Shown here: positions 26,601 through 34,162 of the stretch, piece after piece
How positions within the stretch are numbered: position 1 is the stretch's first letter
How the letters are laid out: the number at the start of each line of letters is the position of its first letter
NCBI RefSeq assembly: GCF_020171345.1
Contig: NZ_JAIUZM010000003.1
Coordinates: 310,001 to 374,000 of the forward strand
Reading direction: 5' to 3'
Length of the DNA: 64,000 bases
Source: Microbulbifer agarilyticus
GTDB taxonomy: Bacteria > Pseudomonadota > Gammaproteobacteria > Pseudomonadales > Cellvibrionaceae
Position numbers and translations under genes: made by a program
Notes under the pieces: model-generated
What the model saw: only the letters and a program-made list of their open reading frames with translations
The model's database searches: none
Told to the model about the DNA's origin: nothing

Positions 26601-27249
26601 ACTGCCTAATCTCGGTGAAGAGCAGAGCCTGTTTGATGCTGATCTGTCGCAGAAGCACCAACAGGTACGCGACAAGCTGCTGAATATGTTGCTGAGTGAG
26701 GACGAACAGGTAGCGCGGCGTGAGCTTGACCGCATCAGTGATTATCGCAACTATCGCAATTACGAGATCTACAAGGAGCCGCAGGGCAAGGAGCCTATCG
26801 CACTGAGCCAGTACGGCACCGGTTCCGGCGGCCAGTTGGAAACCCCGGCCTACATTATTCGTTCCGCCGCGGTGACCTCGGCCTTCCGCTTCAATGACGG
26901 CAACAGTCACCTGAAGATGGTATTGGTGGACGAAGCCTTCTCGAAGATGGACGAATCGCGCTCTCGCGAAGTCATTCGCTACCTGACGGAGACCCTGGGG
27001 CTGCAGCTGCTGTTTATCATGCCCAGCAGTAAGTCCGGTCCGTTTATGGACCTGATTTCAAACCAGTTCGTATTCAGCAAGTGCCCGAGTCCCAAACCCA
27101 TTGGTGAGCTGAACACTCGGGTGTATGTCGATCGAAAAGTATGCAACCAGGAAAAAATCGCCAAACTGTGGGCCAACCACCGGCATACGATACGCCAGCA
27201 AGCCAGCCTTGAGTTTTTGGACATGCTGGAAGAGCCGGTCACTGTTTGA
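23611..27249 (+). CDS. mksB: MksB/JetC-type SMC-like condensin ATPase
   Basis: 1212 residues. Walker A GGNGSGKT at 29-36; long coiled-coil arms rich in Q, E, L and R (about 270-480 and 690-900); a hinge-like globular middle (about 510-660, FVEVLDERWQMAIEGYLGGARFSIIVEP); an ABC signature around 1068-1078 (YGTGSGGQLETP); and Walker B VLVDEAFSKMDESR near 1104. These are the parts of a complete SMC-type ATPase that shapes and segregates DNA. It is the last gene of the mksFEB operon. The normal fourth gene, mksG/jetD (TOPRIM nuclease), is absent: the next gene is a small membrane protein. Confidence 0.9.
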   Translation: MFLKKLILINWGNIPQLEYDFGPINLFSGGNGSGKTTAADAIQTLMTAAHDTLFTFNPGQDETTQRGRGGKQVRTLASYVLGCDDGSYARLHPTDCYIAGNFFPTEGEEGEPFTAIMAIRAHLDTSSKPAQARQDNLKFFVIPGQQLAMGDFIKEYKDGKHLLPLDKFYGVISKQFGKVEQYDKKKAYLRRLYGALRGRKDAVPDREATHAARTFANFMAYKPVKSINDFVAQEVLEKRDLGDAIRSVSELMKTIHGMEQEAREIVDRVGALARIAESADLYTEQWLQLRVQEYLQAKHQQLRVQKTYLEGKNRQKETRAELERTGQEIVQSEARTRHLSEQLVAIQAQRQGISALRSKDELDQKIAQANRILSSLASPLAAQQKLFASNQTAAEELLSLLSTTSVSLEIPAFSDGALVKSLKAVARGEPLPTLDGLLGKDWIDLFAQESLRETVAKSEAQQNRFVQQMTGAEPGEVTLRDQVNDLVSRGELKVQQMQKQLHGQESRIQHLQSNRVRYPQYVEQALVAIREQCPQAEPQVLCDFVEVLDERWQMAIEGYLGGARFSIIVEPDFEADAIRVVRNMPGRSNRARVIQGDKARRDAERLDAQKGSIVELMSFSHKTAEYYLRASYGSVLQVRDTAELKGTRRGLTSEGLASGNYSMWRCDIDDSDLVFGQGARARALAAQERALQQLLKEAGVISEQQQQLRKLSQAVRSLSSLSLLESVDAALDAQRQGRNAEQALSNLDLDDGVELEQQANTLHEQLEAERQQGASLQKLAGKLESNLDGIARQLQALSAQLDQLDEALTDCEAAVQRIAQITPDFDTDSVLQQADQQAAQADDGFDFSQDVAEWRGLLQKYSHQLLKAVMDYNASCSTGDTLSFDPDFAAGHDESQFKLVCQLVEQVTALRNRLKNNLLVDRHEQLQGLKKSFNTTFVTHLCHAIYQSINDGKRVLDDLNLELEHHRFGADRERFRFDYRWVPEFKEYWGFFKAVIELPNLGEEQSLFDADLSQKHQQVRDKLLNMLLSEDEQVARRELDRISDYRNYRNYEIYKEPQGKEPIALSQYGTGSGGQLETPAYIIRSAAVTSAFRFNDGNSHLKMVLVDEAFSKMDESRSREVIRYLTETLGLQLLFIMPSSKSGPFMDLISNQFVFSKCPSPKPIGELNTRVYVDRKVCNQEKIAKLWANHRHTIRQQASLEFLDMLEEPVTV

Positions 27250-27347
27250 ACTTGATTTTTAGACGGCAGTTCACGGAACATACCCCCAATTCAGGTAGTA
27301 TTTGTCCATTAGTTTGAACAATAAAGCTATGAGCAGGGGAGGCTTGT

Positions 27348-27800
27348 ATGCGTCAATTTTCGATTTTGTTGGTCTTTGTGGTGGCCTTTGGTGGCGCTGC
27401 TGTGCTGTATGAACAGGAAAGTCGTAAAGTGAAAGGGGTTCTGTCCCAGATCACGGACTTACAGGCCAAAGTGGGTGACATGCAGGCGGAGATCAAGCGC
27501 CTGAACGCCGAGCTTGAATCCGTAAAGCTGGCGGAGCGCCGCCGCCCAAATTTGAATGCCGTCGCCAGTCGTGTACTGAAGAATGAGCCGGTCAAAACAC
27601 GCCCTGTGGCGCAAGCAGACTCTGCCCAGCAAGGTCGCGGCGTTTTTGCCGGCGATGTAACAGCGAGCGCGCCGGCAATCCGTGGTCGGGGTGAGCCCGG
27701 CGACGATGGCGAGTGGGCCAAGCCCACGGTTGATGCCGAAGTGTACGAAGCTCAGGCTGGCAGTGACGATTCTGTATCGCCCGCAGACCCCTATCAGTAG
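27348..27800 (+). CDS. Membrane-anchored coiled-coil protein, unknown
   Basis: 150 residues. A single N-terminal hydrophobic helix (about 5-21) is followed by a coiled coil (residues about 25-62; heptads in VLSQITDLQAKVGDMQAEI) and a Pro/Gly/Ala/Glu-rich, probably disordered, tail. GGGGAGG lies 7 nt before the ATG. Topology resembles small bitopic septal or stress proteins, but there is no recognisable family. It lies 98 bp after mksB and could be part of that transcript; a link to chromosome partitioning would be a guess. Confidence 0.5.
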   Translation: MRQFSILLVFVVAFGGAAVLYEQESRKVKGVLSQITDLQAKVGDMQAEIKRLNAELESVKLAERRRPNLNAVASRVLKNEPVKTRPVAQADSAQQGRGVFAGDVTASAPAIRGRGEPGDDGEWAKPTVDAEVYEAQAGSDDSVSPADPYQ

Positions 27801-27896
27801 AAGTTGGTGCCCACAAGTTGGCGACCGAGAGCGACTGCAAACAGCTCGCTTTGCCGGATTTGTTGGTGTCCTTATAATTACCCATAGATTTTTCCG

Positions 27897-27925
27897 AGCC
27901 CGCTGCCAAAGCGGGCTTTTGGTTT
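27897..27925 (+). terminator. Hairpin terminator before the fRMsr gene
   Basis: AGCCCGCT (27897-27904) pairs with AGCGGGCT (27910-27917), 5-nt loop, followed by TTTGGTTTT. It ends the mks/coiled-coil transcription unit. Confidence 0.8.
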
Positions 27926-27944
27926 TCTGAGTCTGGAATTCGCT

Positions 27945-28415
27945 ATGAGTGTTACCGCGTTTTATGAGTCTCTTTCTGCCCAGCTGGCTGGTCTGCTAAC
28001 GGGAGAGCGCGATTGGCTGGCAAATACCGCTAATGCCAGCGCGCTACTCTTTCTCGAGATGTCTGACATCAACTGGGCGGGCTTCTATTTCCTGCATGGT
28101 GACGAGCTGCGTCTCGGTCCTTTCCAAGGCAAGCCGGCTTGCACCCGTATCGCGGTTGGTGCGGGAGTGTGCGGTACCGCCGTTAAGACCGGCCAGTCGC
28201 AACTTGTCGAAGACGTCCTTGCCTTCCCCGGGCATATCGCCTGTGATGCGGTTTCGGCATCCGAAATCGTTGTCCCCCTGTATAACGGCGAGCGCTGTAT
28301 TGGTGTGCTGGACATCGATAGCCCGTTGATTGCTCGCTTTACCGAGCAGGATCTGGCTGGGATTGAGGCATTTGCCCGCGTACTGCTTGAACACTCCGAC
28401 TTGCCCGCGGCTTAA
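27945..28415 (+). CDS. msrC: Free methionine-(R)-sulfoxide reductase (GAF type)
   Basis: 156 residues, single GAF domain. It reduces free Met-R-sulfoxide in the cytosol with thioredoxin. The family's WAGFY motif and three redox Cys are present: GKPACTRI (C66), GAGVCGTA (C76) and FPGHIACDAVSASEIVVPL (C100), matching the Cys84/94/118 arrangement of E. coli fRMsr. GVLDIDSP is the late conserved strand. It starts 20 bp after a terminator, so it begins a new unit with the methyltransferase-like gene 18 bp downstream. Confidence 0.9.
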   Translation: MSVTAFYESLSAQLAGLLTGERDWLANTANASALLFLEMSDINWAGFYFLHGDELRLGPFQGKPACTRIAVGAGVCGTAVKTGQSQLVEDVLAFPGHIACDAVSASEIVVPLYNGERCIGVLDIDSPLIARFTEQDLAGIEAFARVLLEHSDLPAA

Positions 28416-28432
28416 AGGCCGGGCGCTCAGGG

Positions 28433-29185
28433 ATGGCGGTTATTTGGCAGCAGCAGCGCGATGGTAACCGCTATGAAGTGCGTACCCATGGTGCGACCGT
28501 GCGCCTCTACACCAATGGGGTGTTCCACACCCAGTGGAACCCTCGTGATCCGCTAAAAGGTTCTCTATGGGAGCTGCTACTTCTCCCGGCGTTTTTTCTG
28601 CCCCCTGAACAGGTAAAACGGGTGCTGCTACTGGGTGTGGGAGGTGGTGCCTTGATCCGGTTGCTGCAGACCTATTGCTCCCCGAGCCAAATCCTTGGTG
28701 TGGATATTGATCCGGTGCACCTCTCCGTCGCGAAACGCTTTTTCGAGGTGCGCGATGTCGAGCTGGTCTGCGCGGATGCCCGCACGGCGGTTTCTGACCT
28801 TGCCGCCGGCGATGGGGCGCCGTTTGACCTGGTAGTCGATGACCTGTTTGGGCATGTTGATGGCGAAGCTCAACGTGCAATCGCCGCTGATCCGGATTGG
28901 TGTAAGGCGATTCTCGCGCTTGTGGGGCCTGCGGGCATGGTGGTCAGCAACTTCGCGTCTCGTCGCGAATTACTGGACAGTGGCTGGCGAACACCCTTGA
29001 TCGGCGCACAATTGGCGCCAGCCAGCGGGTGCTGGACCCTCGAACATCCGGAGTATGAAAACTGTATTGGCGTTTTTAGCCGGATTCCCCTGGATCGCAA
29101 AGATCTCAAACTGCATGCTCCCGCCGCACTTAACCCGGGCAATCCAGCGCGCAAATTGGATGCCCGTATTCGTCCTCTCCGCTAA
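28433..29185 (+). CDS. Spermidine synthase-like class I methyltransferase fold protein
   Basis: 250 residues. A Rossmann-type SAM/dcSAM-binding core: VLLLGVGGGALIRLL (motif I), ILGVDIDPVHLSVA (motif II acid), VCADARTAVSDL and FDLVVDDLFGH. The order and spacing match spermidine synthase-like proteins, but the catalytic Asp-containing gate-keeping loop of true SpeE is not clear. It is a putative aminopropyl- or methyltransferase of unknown substrate. It follows msrC by 17 bp, probably in one operon. Confidence 0.7.
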   Translation: MAVIWQQQRDGNRYEVRTHGATVRLYTNGVFHTQWNPRDPLKGSLWELLLLPAFFLPPEQVKRVLLLGVGGGALIRLLQTYCSPSQILGVDIDPVHLSVAKRFFEVRDVELVCADARTAVSDLAAGDGAPFDLVVDDLFGHVDGEAQRAIAADPDWCKAILALVGPAGMVVSNFASRRELLDSGWRTPLIGAQLAPASGCWTLEHPEYENCIGVFSRIPLDRKDLKLHAPAALNPGNPARKLDARIRPLR

Positions 29186-29283
29186 GTCCGTTTTTCGCCT
29201 TATTAATGTGCGCATTGAGTTGGCGGGCTATTGATCCTTGAGTCTATACTGAATTTAGTCAGTTATTTTCCCGGGACCAATTG

Positions 29284-29739
29284 ATGCGTTACAAGACCTT
29301 GGAAGATGTGATTCAGGAGGGAAGGGAGTTCCACCAAAAATTGGGCCGCCAGTACGCGGAATTTGAATTACTTTCTGCCGACGAACGGGCCAGTTTGTTG
29401 CTCGATCAACTCAAGCGACGCGAAGTTTCGATGAGCCATACGTTGGAGAACTTTCGCGAGGATGTGGGAGAGGGGGCTTTGCGCACCTGGGTGCAGTTTG
29501 CTCCAGAGGGACGGGAGCCAGAGCTGCTGCAACGGTTGCGCAACATCGACATCTCTGACGTTGAGGCCATTGGGCAGGTGGCGATGGACATCGAGATGTA
29601 CCTTTCGGACCAGTATCGGGATTTGCTTTTAATCGCCGATACGCCCACCGCGAAGCGAACCTTAGAGCGTTTGCTGGAGCTCGAGCAGCTCGAAGAGCAT
29701 ACACTTTCTGTAAATTTATATAACCTGCGCGATTATTGA
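29284..29739 (+). CDS. Conserved all-helical protein, ferritin-like pattern
   Basis: 151 residues from the ATG at 29284. Predicted as four amphipathic helices with many Glu and His: EFHQKLGRQYAEFELL, MSHTLENFREDVGEG, EAIGQVAMDIEMYLSDQY and LERLLELEQLEEHTLSVNLYNLRDY. Helix lengths and E/H placement recall the ferritin-like or rubrerythrin fold, but a complete set of ExxH ligands is not visible, so metal binding is uncertain. Not recognised by name. It stands alone, convergent with rsmC. Confidence 0.55.
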   Translation: MRYKTLEDVIQEGREFHQKLGRQYAEFELLSADERASLLLDQLKRREVSMSHTLENFREDVGEGALRTWVQFAPEGREPELLQRLRNIDISDVEAIGQVAMDIEMYLSDQYRDLLLIADTPTAKRTLERLLELEQLEEHTLSVNLYNLRDY

Positions 29740-29803
29740 CCGAGTGCGTTTTGTCGGGGAGTGGCGCGGGGAATAGCGCGTGGATTGGCTCCGGACGCTG
29801 ACT

Positions 29804-30823
29804 TTATTTGGTCAGGTGAAATACACAAAATCCTTTGGCTTTTTCCAGTAAAGTAACTTCGCGAAACAGTCCCTCGGCTTTTCGCGCGAGCGGAATAAAT
29901 TCGTTCACCACGAAAAGGGCCGATCCACCGGATTTAAGCGTTCTCGCTGCGTCGGCAAGAAAACGATCTGTGAGATCGCCTTCCACCTGAAAGCCCTGAT
30001 GGAATGGTGGATTGCAGATCACTATATCTACGCTGGCACTGGTGACTTGCGAGCCAGCGTCGCCAGCAATCACCTCTCCCTTAATTCCGTGTAGATCAAA
30101 GTTATTCTGGCACGCCAATAAGGCTGCGGCGTTGTTGTCCGTGGCAACAATTTGCGTGTGGGGTGCCAGCTGAGCTAGCTGAACGCTCAGGTAGCCAAAG
30201 CCGCAACCCAGGTCCAGTGCGTTGAATGGAGGCTTGGGCAAGTGCTCGGAAAAGTGCTGTGCGAGCAGGGCGCTGCCCACATCAATCTTGTTCCAGCCAA
30301 ACAGGCCAGGTTTACTGAATAGACCATCGAGCGAATCCGGCTTGCGCAGAGCGCGGTAGTTGGAATCGTCTAGGGCTGCGCCAAGTTTTGCATCGCGATT
30401 CAGCTGGTTGTGGCTGGAATATTCTGTGCCATGCTTCTGCAGGTTTTTCCCCCCGCCAAATCTCTGCGCAGCTTTTTGGGCGTAGGTTTTGATTCCGCTG
30501 TTCTTGCTGCCAATCAGGATTAGTTCGCCATTCTCTTGAAGGTGTTCGGCCGCAGTGTTGATCACGTGGTGTACCGCAGCCTTTTCCTTGGATACTGGGT
30601 ACACAATGCGCGAGAACGTATTTTCAGTTGCAGGCAGATCAAAGTCGGAAAAAAGTGCAGAAATGCCAATCTGCTCTGCGGCATGAACGATATCCCAGCG
30701 ATTGCTGAGCAGGATGCCGCGAAAGTGCAGCCCGGGTTTCAGCAGGACTTTGCTATTTTCATCGGCGATCCACAGCGTGTCGTTATCACTGTTACTCAGC
30801 AGTTGGGAAAGCAGGGTAGACAT
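29804..30823 (-). CDS. rsmC: 16S rRNA (guanine1207-N2)-methyltransferase
   Basis: 339 residues. RsmC methylates G1207 of 16S rRNA in the 30S subunit. The C-terminal domain holds SAM motif I ALDLGCGFGYLSVQLA, motif II VATDNNAAALLACQNN and the catalytic NPPFHQG; the N-terminal half is the degenerate duplicate domain typical of RsmC/RlmG. Length (339) fits RsmC (343) better than RlmG (378). It lies 28 bp after rsuA, another 16S rRNA-modifying gene, on the same strand. Confidence 0.85.
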   Translation of the reverse strand: MSTLLSQLLSNSDNDTLWIADENSKVLLKPGLHFRGILLSNRWDIVHAAEQIGISALFSDFDLPATENTFSRIVYPVSKEKAAVHHVINTAAEHLQENGELILIGSKNSGIKTYAQKAAQRFGGGKNLQKHGTEYSSHNQLNRDAKLGAALDDSNYRALRKPDSLDGLFSKPGLFGWNKIDVGSALLAQHFSEHLPKPPFNALDLGCGFGYLSVQLAQLAPHTQIVATDNNAAALLACQNNFDLHGIKGEVIAGDAGSQVTSASVDIVICNPPFHQGFQVEGDLTDRFLADAARTLKSGGSALFVVNEFIPLARKAEGLFREVTLLEKAKGFCVFHLTK

Positions 30824-30851
30824 AGGCGGGCTTTGGTTTTTTCTTGCTGAG

Positions 30852-31589
30852 TCAGCCGATACTGGCGACTTCTTCCGGGGTAAGCGGGCGGTATTCCCCT
30901 TCGGTCAGCATCTCATCCAACGCGATGTCACCGATGCTCTCGCGATGCAGCTCTAATACCCGATTCCCTAGCGCTGCAAACATGCGTTTTACCTGGTGGT
31001 AGCGCCCTTCGGTAATGGTGATGCGTACCTCATTGCGGTAAAGAATCTCGAGCTTGGCCGGCTTGGTGCGAGTCTTCTCGTTATTCAGCCAGATCCCCTT
31101 GGCAAACTTGTCTACCGCATCGTCGGCAATTGGTTCCGCCAAGTGTGCGTAGTAGGTCTTCGCACATTGATGGCGAGGCGAGGCGATTCGGTGCGACCAC
31201 TGGCCGTCATCGGTGATCAGCACCAGCCCTGTCGTATCGATATCCAGACGTCCGGCAATATGCAGCTTTTGCAAATTTGGCTCGTCCAACAGATCCAGCA
31301 CGATGGGGTGCTCCCCGTCTTTCGTCGCGCAGACGTAGCCCAGCGGTTTATTCAGCATAAAGTAGCGCGGGCCGGCCGCGCCGAGCGGCTCGCCGTCCAG
31401 ACAAAGCGCGTCAGCAACATCCACCTTGCTGGCAGGGTCTGTCACCGTCTTTCCGTTGACGGTGATGCGTTCCTGGCGTGCCGCTCTTTTTACTTCAGCC
31501 CGCGACAGGTCGGTGACCTGGCTGATCGCCTTGTCGAGACGCAGTGTCGCGGAGGTTTTCGAGGTGGATTTAGCCAATCTTCTTCTCAC
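30852..31589 (-). CDS. rsuA: 16S rRNA pseudouridine(516) synthase-type enzyme
   Basis: 245 residues from a GTG at 31589 that lies inside the 3' end of folD (20-bp overlap); a TTG at 31577 is the alternative. S4 RNA-binding domain (about 17-75: [23 protein letters not shown]), then the RsuA-type synthase with the catalytic Asp in [18 protein letters not shown] and the [19 protein letters not shown] motif. RsuA makes pseudouridine 516 in 16S rRNA. It may be RluE/RluF-like, but length and motif order favour RsuA. Gene order folD-rsuA-rsmC suggests one transcript. Confidence 0.85.
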   Translation of the reverse strand: MRRRLAKSTSKTSATLRLDKAISQVTDLSRAEVKRAARQERITVNGKTVTDPASKVDVADALCLDGEPLGAAGPRYFMLNKPLGYVCATKDGEHPIVLDLLDEPNLQKLHIAGRLDIDTTGLVLITDDGQWSHRIASPRHQCAKTYYAHLAEPIADDAVDKFAKGIWLNNEKTRTKPAKLEILYRNEVRITITEGRYHQVKRMFAALGNRVLELHRESIGDIALDEMLTEGEYRPLTPEEVASIG

Positions 31590-32415
31590 CGGAATCGACA
31601 GATTGGTAAATCAGGGTGTTAATGGTCATGGGGCCAACGCCGCCGGGCACCGGTGTGTAGGCGGATGCGCGCTCAACCAGTGGGCCCAGCTCAATATCGC
31701 CCACACCACCGGGATGGTAGCCAGCGTCCACAACCACGGCGCCATCTTTGATCCACTCGGCCTTGATAAACTCTGGGCGGCCTACGGCGCCTACTACGAT
31801 GTCAGCGCGGCGGATATGCTCGGCCAGATCTTGGGTTCTGGAGTGGCAGATGGTCACCGTCGCATTGGCATTCAGCAGCATGGCGGCCATTGGTTTGCCC
31901 AGGATGGGGCTGCGGCCAACGACGACGGCGTGCTTGCCTTCAAGTTCGATATTGTAGGCTTCCAGCAGGCGCATGATGCCTTTCGGGGTGGCGCAGCCGT
32001 ACGCTTCCTCACCCATCGCCATGCGGCCAAATCCGAGACAGGTCACGCCGTCGACATCTTTCTCCAGTGCAATAGCGTCAAAGCAGGCGCGCTCGTCAAT
32101 CTGTTCCGGCACCGGATGCTGAAGAAGAATACCGTGTACATTCGGGTTGCTGTTGAGCTCTTCGATCTTGGCCAGCAGTTGCTCGGTGGTAGTAGAGGAG
32201 GGGAGCTCCACTTGCAGCGAATCCATACCGATACGACGGCAGGCATTGCCTTTCATCTTTACATAAGTCGCAGAAGCGGGATCGTCGCCCACCAGAATGG
32301 TGGCGAGGATCGGAGTCTGGCCGCCACTTTTGTCTTTCATGGCCGCGACACGGGCAGACAGTTCTTCTTCGGTTTTCTGGGCAAGGGCCTTGCCGTCCAG
32401 AACCAGTGCTGACAT
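31570..32415 (-). CDS. folD: Methylenetetrahydrofolate dehydrogenase / cyclohydrolase
   Basis: 281 residues. FolD interconverts 5,10-methylene-THF, methenyl-THF and 10-formyl-THF with NADP. The Y-V-K-M-K motif ([14 protein letters not shown]) has the catalytic Tyr and Lys; the [22 protein letters not shown] (NADP-binding) and [10 protein letters not shown] segments are complete. Full length, no damage. Its 3' end overlaps rsuA. Upstream lies a tRNA cluster on the opposite strand, so its promoter falls in 32420-32560. Confidence 0.96.
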   Translation of the reverse strand: MSALVLDGKALAQKTEEELSARVAAMKDKSGGQTPILATILVGDDPASATYVKMKGNACRRIGMDSLQVELPSSTTTEQLLAKIEELNSNPNVHGILLQHPVPEQIDERACFDAIALEKDVDGVTCLGFGRMAMGEEAYGCATPKGIMRLLEAYNIELEGKHAVVVGRSPILGKPMAAMLLNANATVTICHSRTQDLAEHIRRADIVVGAVGRPEFIKAEWIKDGAVVVDAGYHPGGVGDIELGPLVERASAYTPVPGGVGPMTINTLIYQSVDSGEKKIG

Positions 32416-32604
32416 AGATTTTTCTCAACCTGAGCAGAGAGCTCCGCCGGTGCGAAGTGGCGGGCTCGTGGGTGTAGGAGTTAGAAGCTTAATAAAGGGG
32501 CGGCATTTTCGCACAAGCCGCGAATATTTTCCCTATCTGGTCAGCTATTCGGCAGCCAGTTTGATGAAAGGCTAAACTACTTTAAAAATAATGGCTTAGC
32601 GGCG

Positions 32605-32633
32605 TTGACACCCTCGAGGGGCGCAAGTAATAT
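32605..32633 (+). promoter_or_regulatory. Sigma70 promoter of the Pro-Arg-His tRNA cluster
   Basis: TTGACA (32605-32610), 17-nt spacer, TAATAT (32628-32633), followed by a GC-rich GCGCGCA discriminator as expected for growth-rate-controlled stable RNA promoters. Confidence 0.8.
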
Positions 32634-32673
32634 GCGCGCACTCAAACGGGGGGGCAACTCCTCGGGACAGTAT

Positions 32674-32750
32674 CGGGGCATAGCGCAGTCTGGTAGCGCG
32701 CCTGCTTTGGGAGCAGGATGTCGGGGGTTCGAATCCCTCTGCCCCGACCA
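32674..32750 (+). tRNA. tRNA-Pro (anticodon TGG)
   Basis: 77 nt with encoded CCA. Acceptor CGGGGCA pairs with TGCCCCG; the anticodon loop TTTGGGA gives TGG; T-arm GGGGGTTCGAATCCCTC. First gene of the cluster. Confidence 0.97.
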
Positions 32751-32767
32751 ATTTTCCGGGTTTCTAT

Positions 32768-32844
32768 GCGCCCGTAGCTCAGCTGGATAGAGCATCCGCC
32801 TTCTAAGCGGATGGTCGCAGGTTCGAGTCCTGCCGGGCGTGCCA
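32768..32844 (+). tRNA. tRNA-Arg (anticodon TCT)
   Basis: 77 nt with encoded CCA. Acceptor GCGCCCG pairs with CGGGCGT; anticodon loop CTTCTAA gives TCT; T-arm GCAGGTTCGAGTCCTGC. It reads AGA (and AGG) codons. Confidence 0.97.
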
Positions 32845-32978
32845 TTCCTACCAATGGCAGCGAACTCGGCAGACTAGTGGTGGACCATAGCGAGCTTTTG
32901 GTCGCAGGACTATCCCGGCTCATTTGCACAGCAGATGGGCGAGACAGTGTTGCCACAAGACACTGATACTGCATTATG

Positions 32979-33054
32979 GTGGCCGTAGCTCAGTTGGTAG
33001 AGCACAGGATTGTGGCTCCTGAGGTCGCGGGTTCGATCCCCGTCGGCCACCCCA
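32979..33054 (+). tRNA. tRNA-His (anticodon GTG)
   Basis: 76 nt with encoded CCA; the genome also encodes the G(-1) at 32978 needed for tRNA-His identity, facing C73. Acceptor GTGGCCG pairs with CGGCCAC; loop TTGTGGC gives GTG. It lies 134 bp after tRNA-Arg; the spacer holds no gene. Confidence 0.96.
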
Positions 33055-33075
33055 TATTTTGACCGTTAGGTCCCG

Positions 33076-33106
33076 AAACCCGGCTATATGCCGGGTTTTT
33101 TGGTTT
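33076..33106 (+). terminator. Terminator of the first tRNA cluster
   Basis: AACCCGGC (33077-33084) pairs with GCCGGGTT (33090-33097) around TATAT, with a run of six T (33096-33101) and a second run of T beyond. Confidence 0.9.
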
Positions 33107-33229
33107 TGGGCCCGGATTGTTCTAGCACTTGCCTTTACCTGGACTGGGGCGATCTAGGATAATGCGCGCCAGTTTTGTGTTTCGGCAGAGGACCCGCCGA
33201 ATTTAATCTTTAAAAGTTAGGGGAATACA

Positions 33230-33853
33230 GTGACTGAAGTAGTCGAGCGTAAGGCAACCAACGTGCATTGGCACGACGGCGAGGTAAACCGTGGCGACCG
33301 TGCAGCAATGCTGGGTCATAAGGGCGTGACTCTGTGGTTCACTGGCCTGTCTGGTTCCGGTAAGAGTACCGTCGCGGTTGCCGTGGAAAAGGCGCTGACT
33401 GCTCGTGGCGTACTGAGCTACCGTCTCGACGGCGATAACATTCGCCTGGGTATCAACTCTAACCTTGGCTTTTCCGCAGAAGACCGCCAGGAAAACATTC
33501 GCCGTGTCGGCGAAATCTCTAAGTTGTTTGCGGACACTGGTGTTGTGGTCCTAAGCAGCTTTATTAGCCCCTACGCGGAAGATCGCGCGATGGTGCGTAA
33601 AGTGCATGAAGAGGGCGACCTGCCATTCATGGAAGTGTTTATTGACTGTTCCCTGGAGGCGGCGGAAGAACGCGACCCGAAAGGTCTGTACAAGAAGGCT
33701 CGCGCCGGAGAAATCCGCGGCTTTACCGGGATCGACGATCCATACGAAGCCCCAGAAAGCCCTGAGCTGCATTTGCGTACCGACCAGATGACCCTGGAAG
33801 ACGAGGTCGAGGCAGTCATTAAGTCTCTGCAAGAGCGCGGTATTATCGTCTAA
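33230..33853 (+). CDS. cysC: Adenylylsulfate (APS) kinase
   Basis: 207 residues from a GTG with AGGGGAA upstream. CysC phosphorylates APS to PAPS, the sulfate donor for sulfotransferases and for reductive sulfate assimilation in some bacteria. Walker [12 protein letters not shown], then [40 protein letters not shown] and [10 protein letters not shown] are all family motifs. It stands alone without cysDN. Three sulfotransferase-type domains are encoded 12-28 kb downstream, which would use its product (inference). Two strong inverted repeats follow the stop codon. Confidence 0.95.
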   Translation: MTEVVERKATNVHWHDGEVNRGDRAAMLGHKGVTLWFTGLSGSGKSTVAVAVEKALTARGVLSYRLDGDNIRLGINSNLGFSAEDRQENIRRVGEISKLFADTGVVVLSSFISPYAEDRAMVRKVHEEGDLPFMEVFIDCSLEAAEERDPKGLYKKARAGEIRGFTGIDDPYEAPESPELHLRTDQMTLEDEVEAVIKSLQERGIIV

Positions 33854-33870
33854 TGATGTGACGCTGTGGT

Positions 33871-33957
33871 GCACATTACTGTGACGACACGGTCGTAGGG
33901 TAATGTGCCGCCATGCCGCTTGCCTGAGGTATGGCATTGCTGCGATACCTCGGGGCA
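33871..33957 (+). repeat. Two consecutive stem-loops after cysC
   Basis: First: GCACATTAC (33871-33879) pairs with GTAATGTGC (33900-33908), with an inner ACGAC/GTCGT pair. Second: TGCC (33921-33924) and GAGGTAT (33926-33932) pair with ATACCTC (33945-33951) and GGCA (33954-33957). Neither has a T tract. Possible mRNA 3'-end stabiliser or factor-dependent terminator. The rest of the 309-bp gap to 34162 shows no gene. Confidence 0.65.
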
Positions 33958-34162
33958 TAAACTTCTATTTCTCCCGCATTTTTGTACATTCCGTTTAATT
34001 CTTAAACGGTTGTTTTCTTCCAAATTTCTTCAAGTTAACTCGCCCGCCAACCGGCCAACGCTTTTCCCCGCGCCACATATACTGTTGCTGTGCCCGTAAT
34101 ATTTGCTGACAGTCGTTTCTGTCGATCGGTGCACTAGGAACACATGGCGTAGGGAGGCGCAT

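Noticed and set aside
21402-27249. Complete Wadjet anti-plasmid system
   Set aside because: The JetD nuclease/TOPRIM subunit is missing from the operon and its surroundings, so a defence call is not supported.
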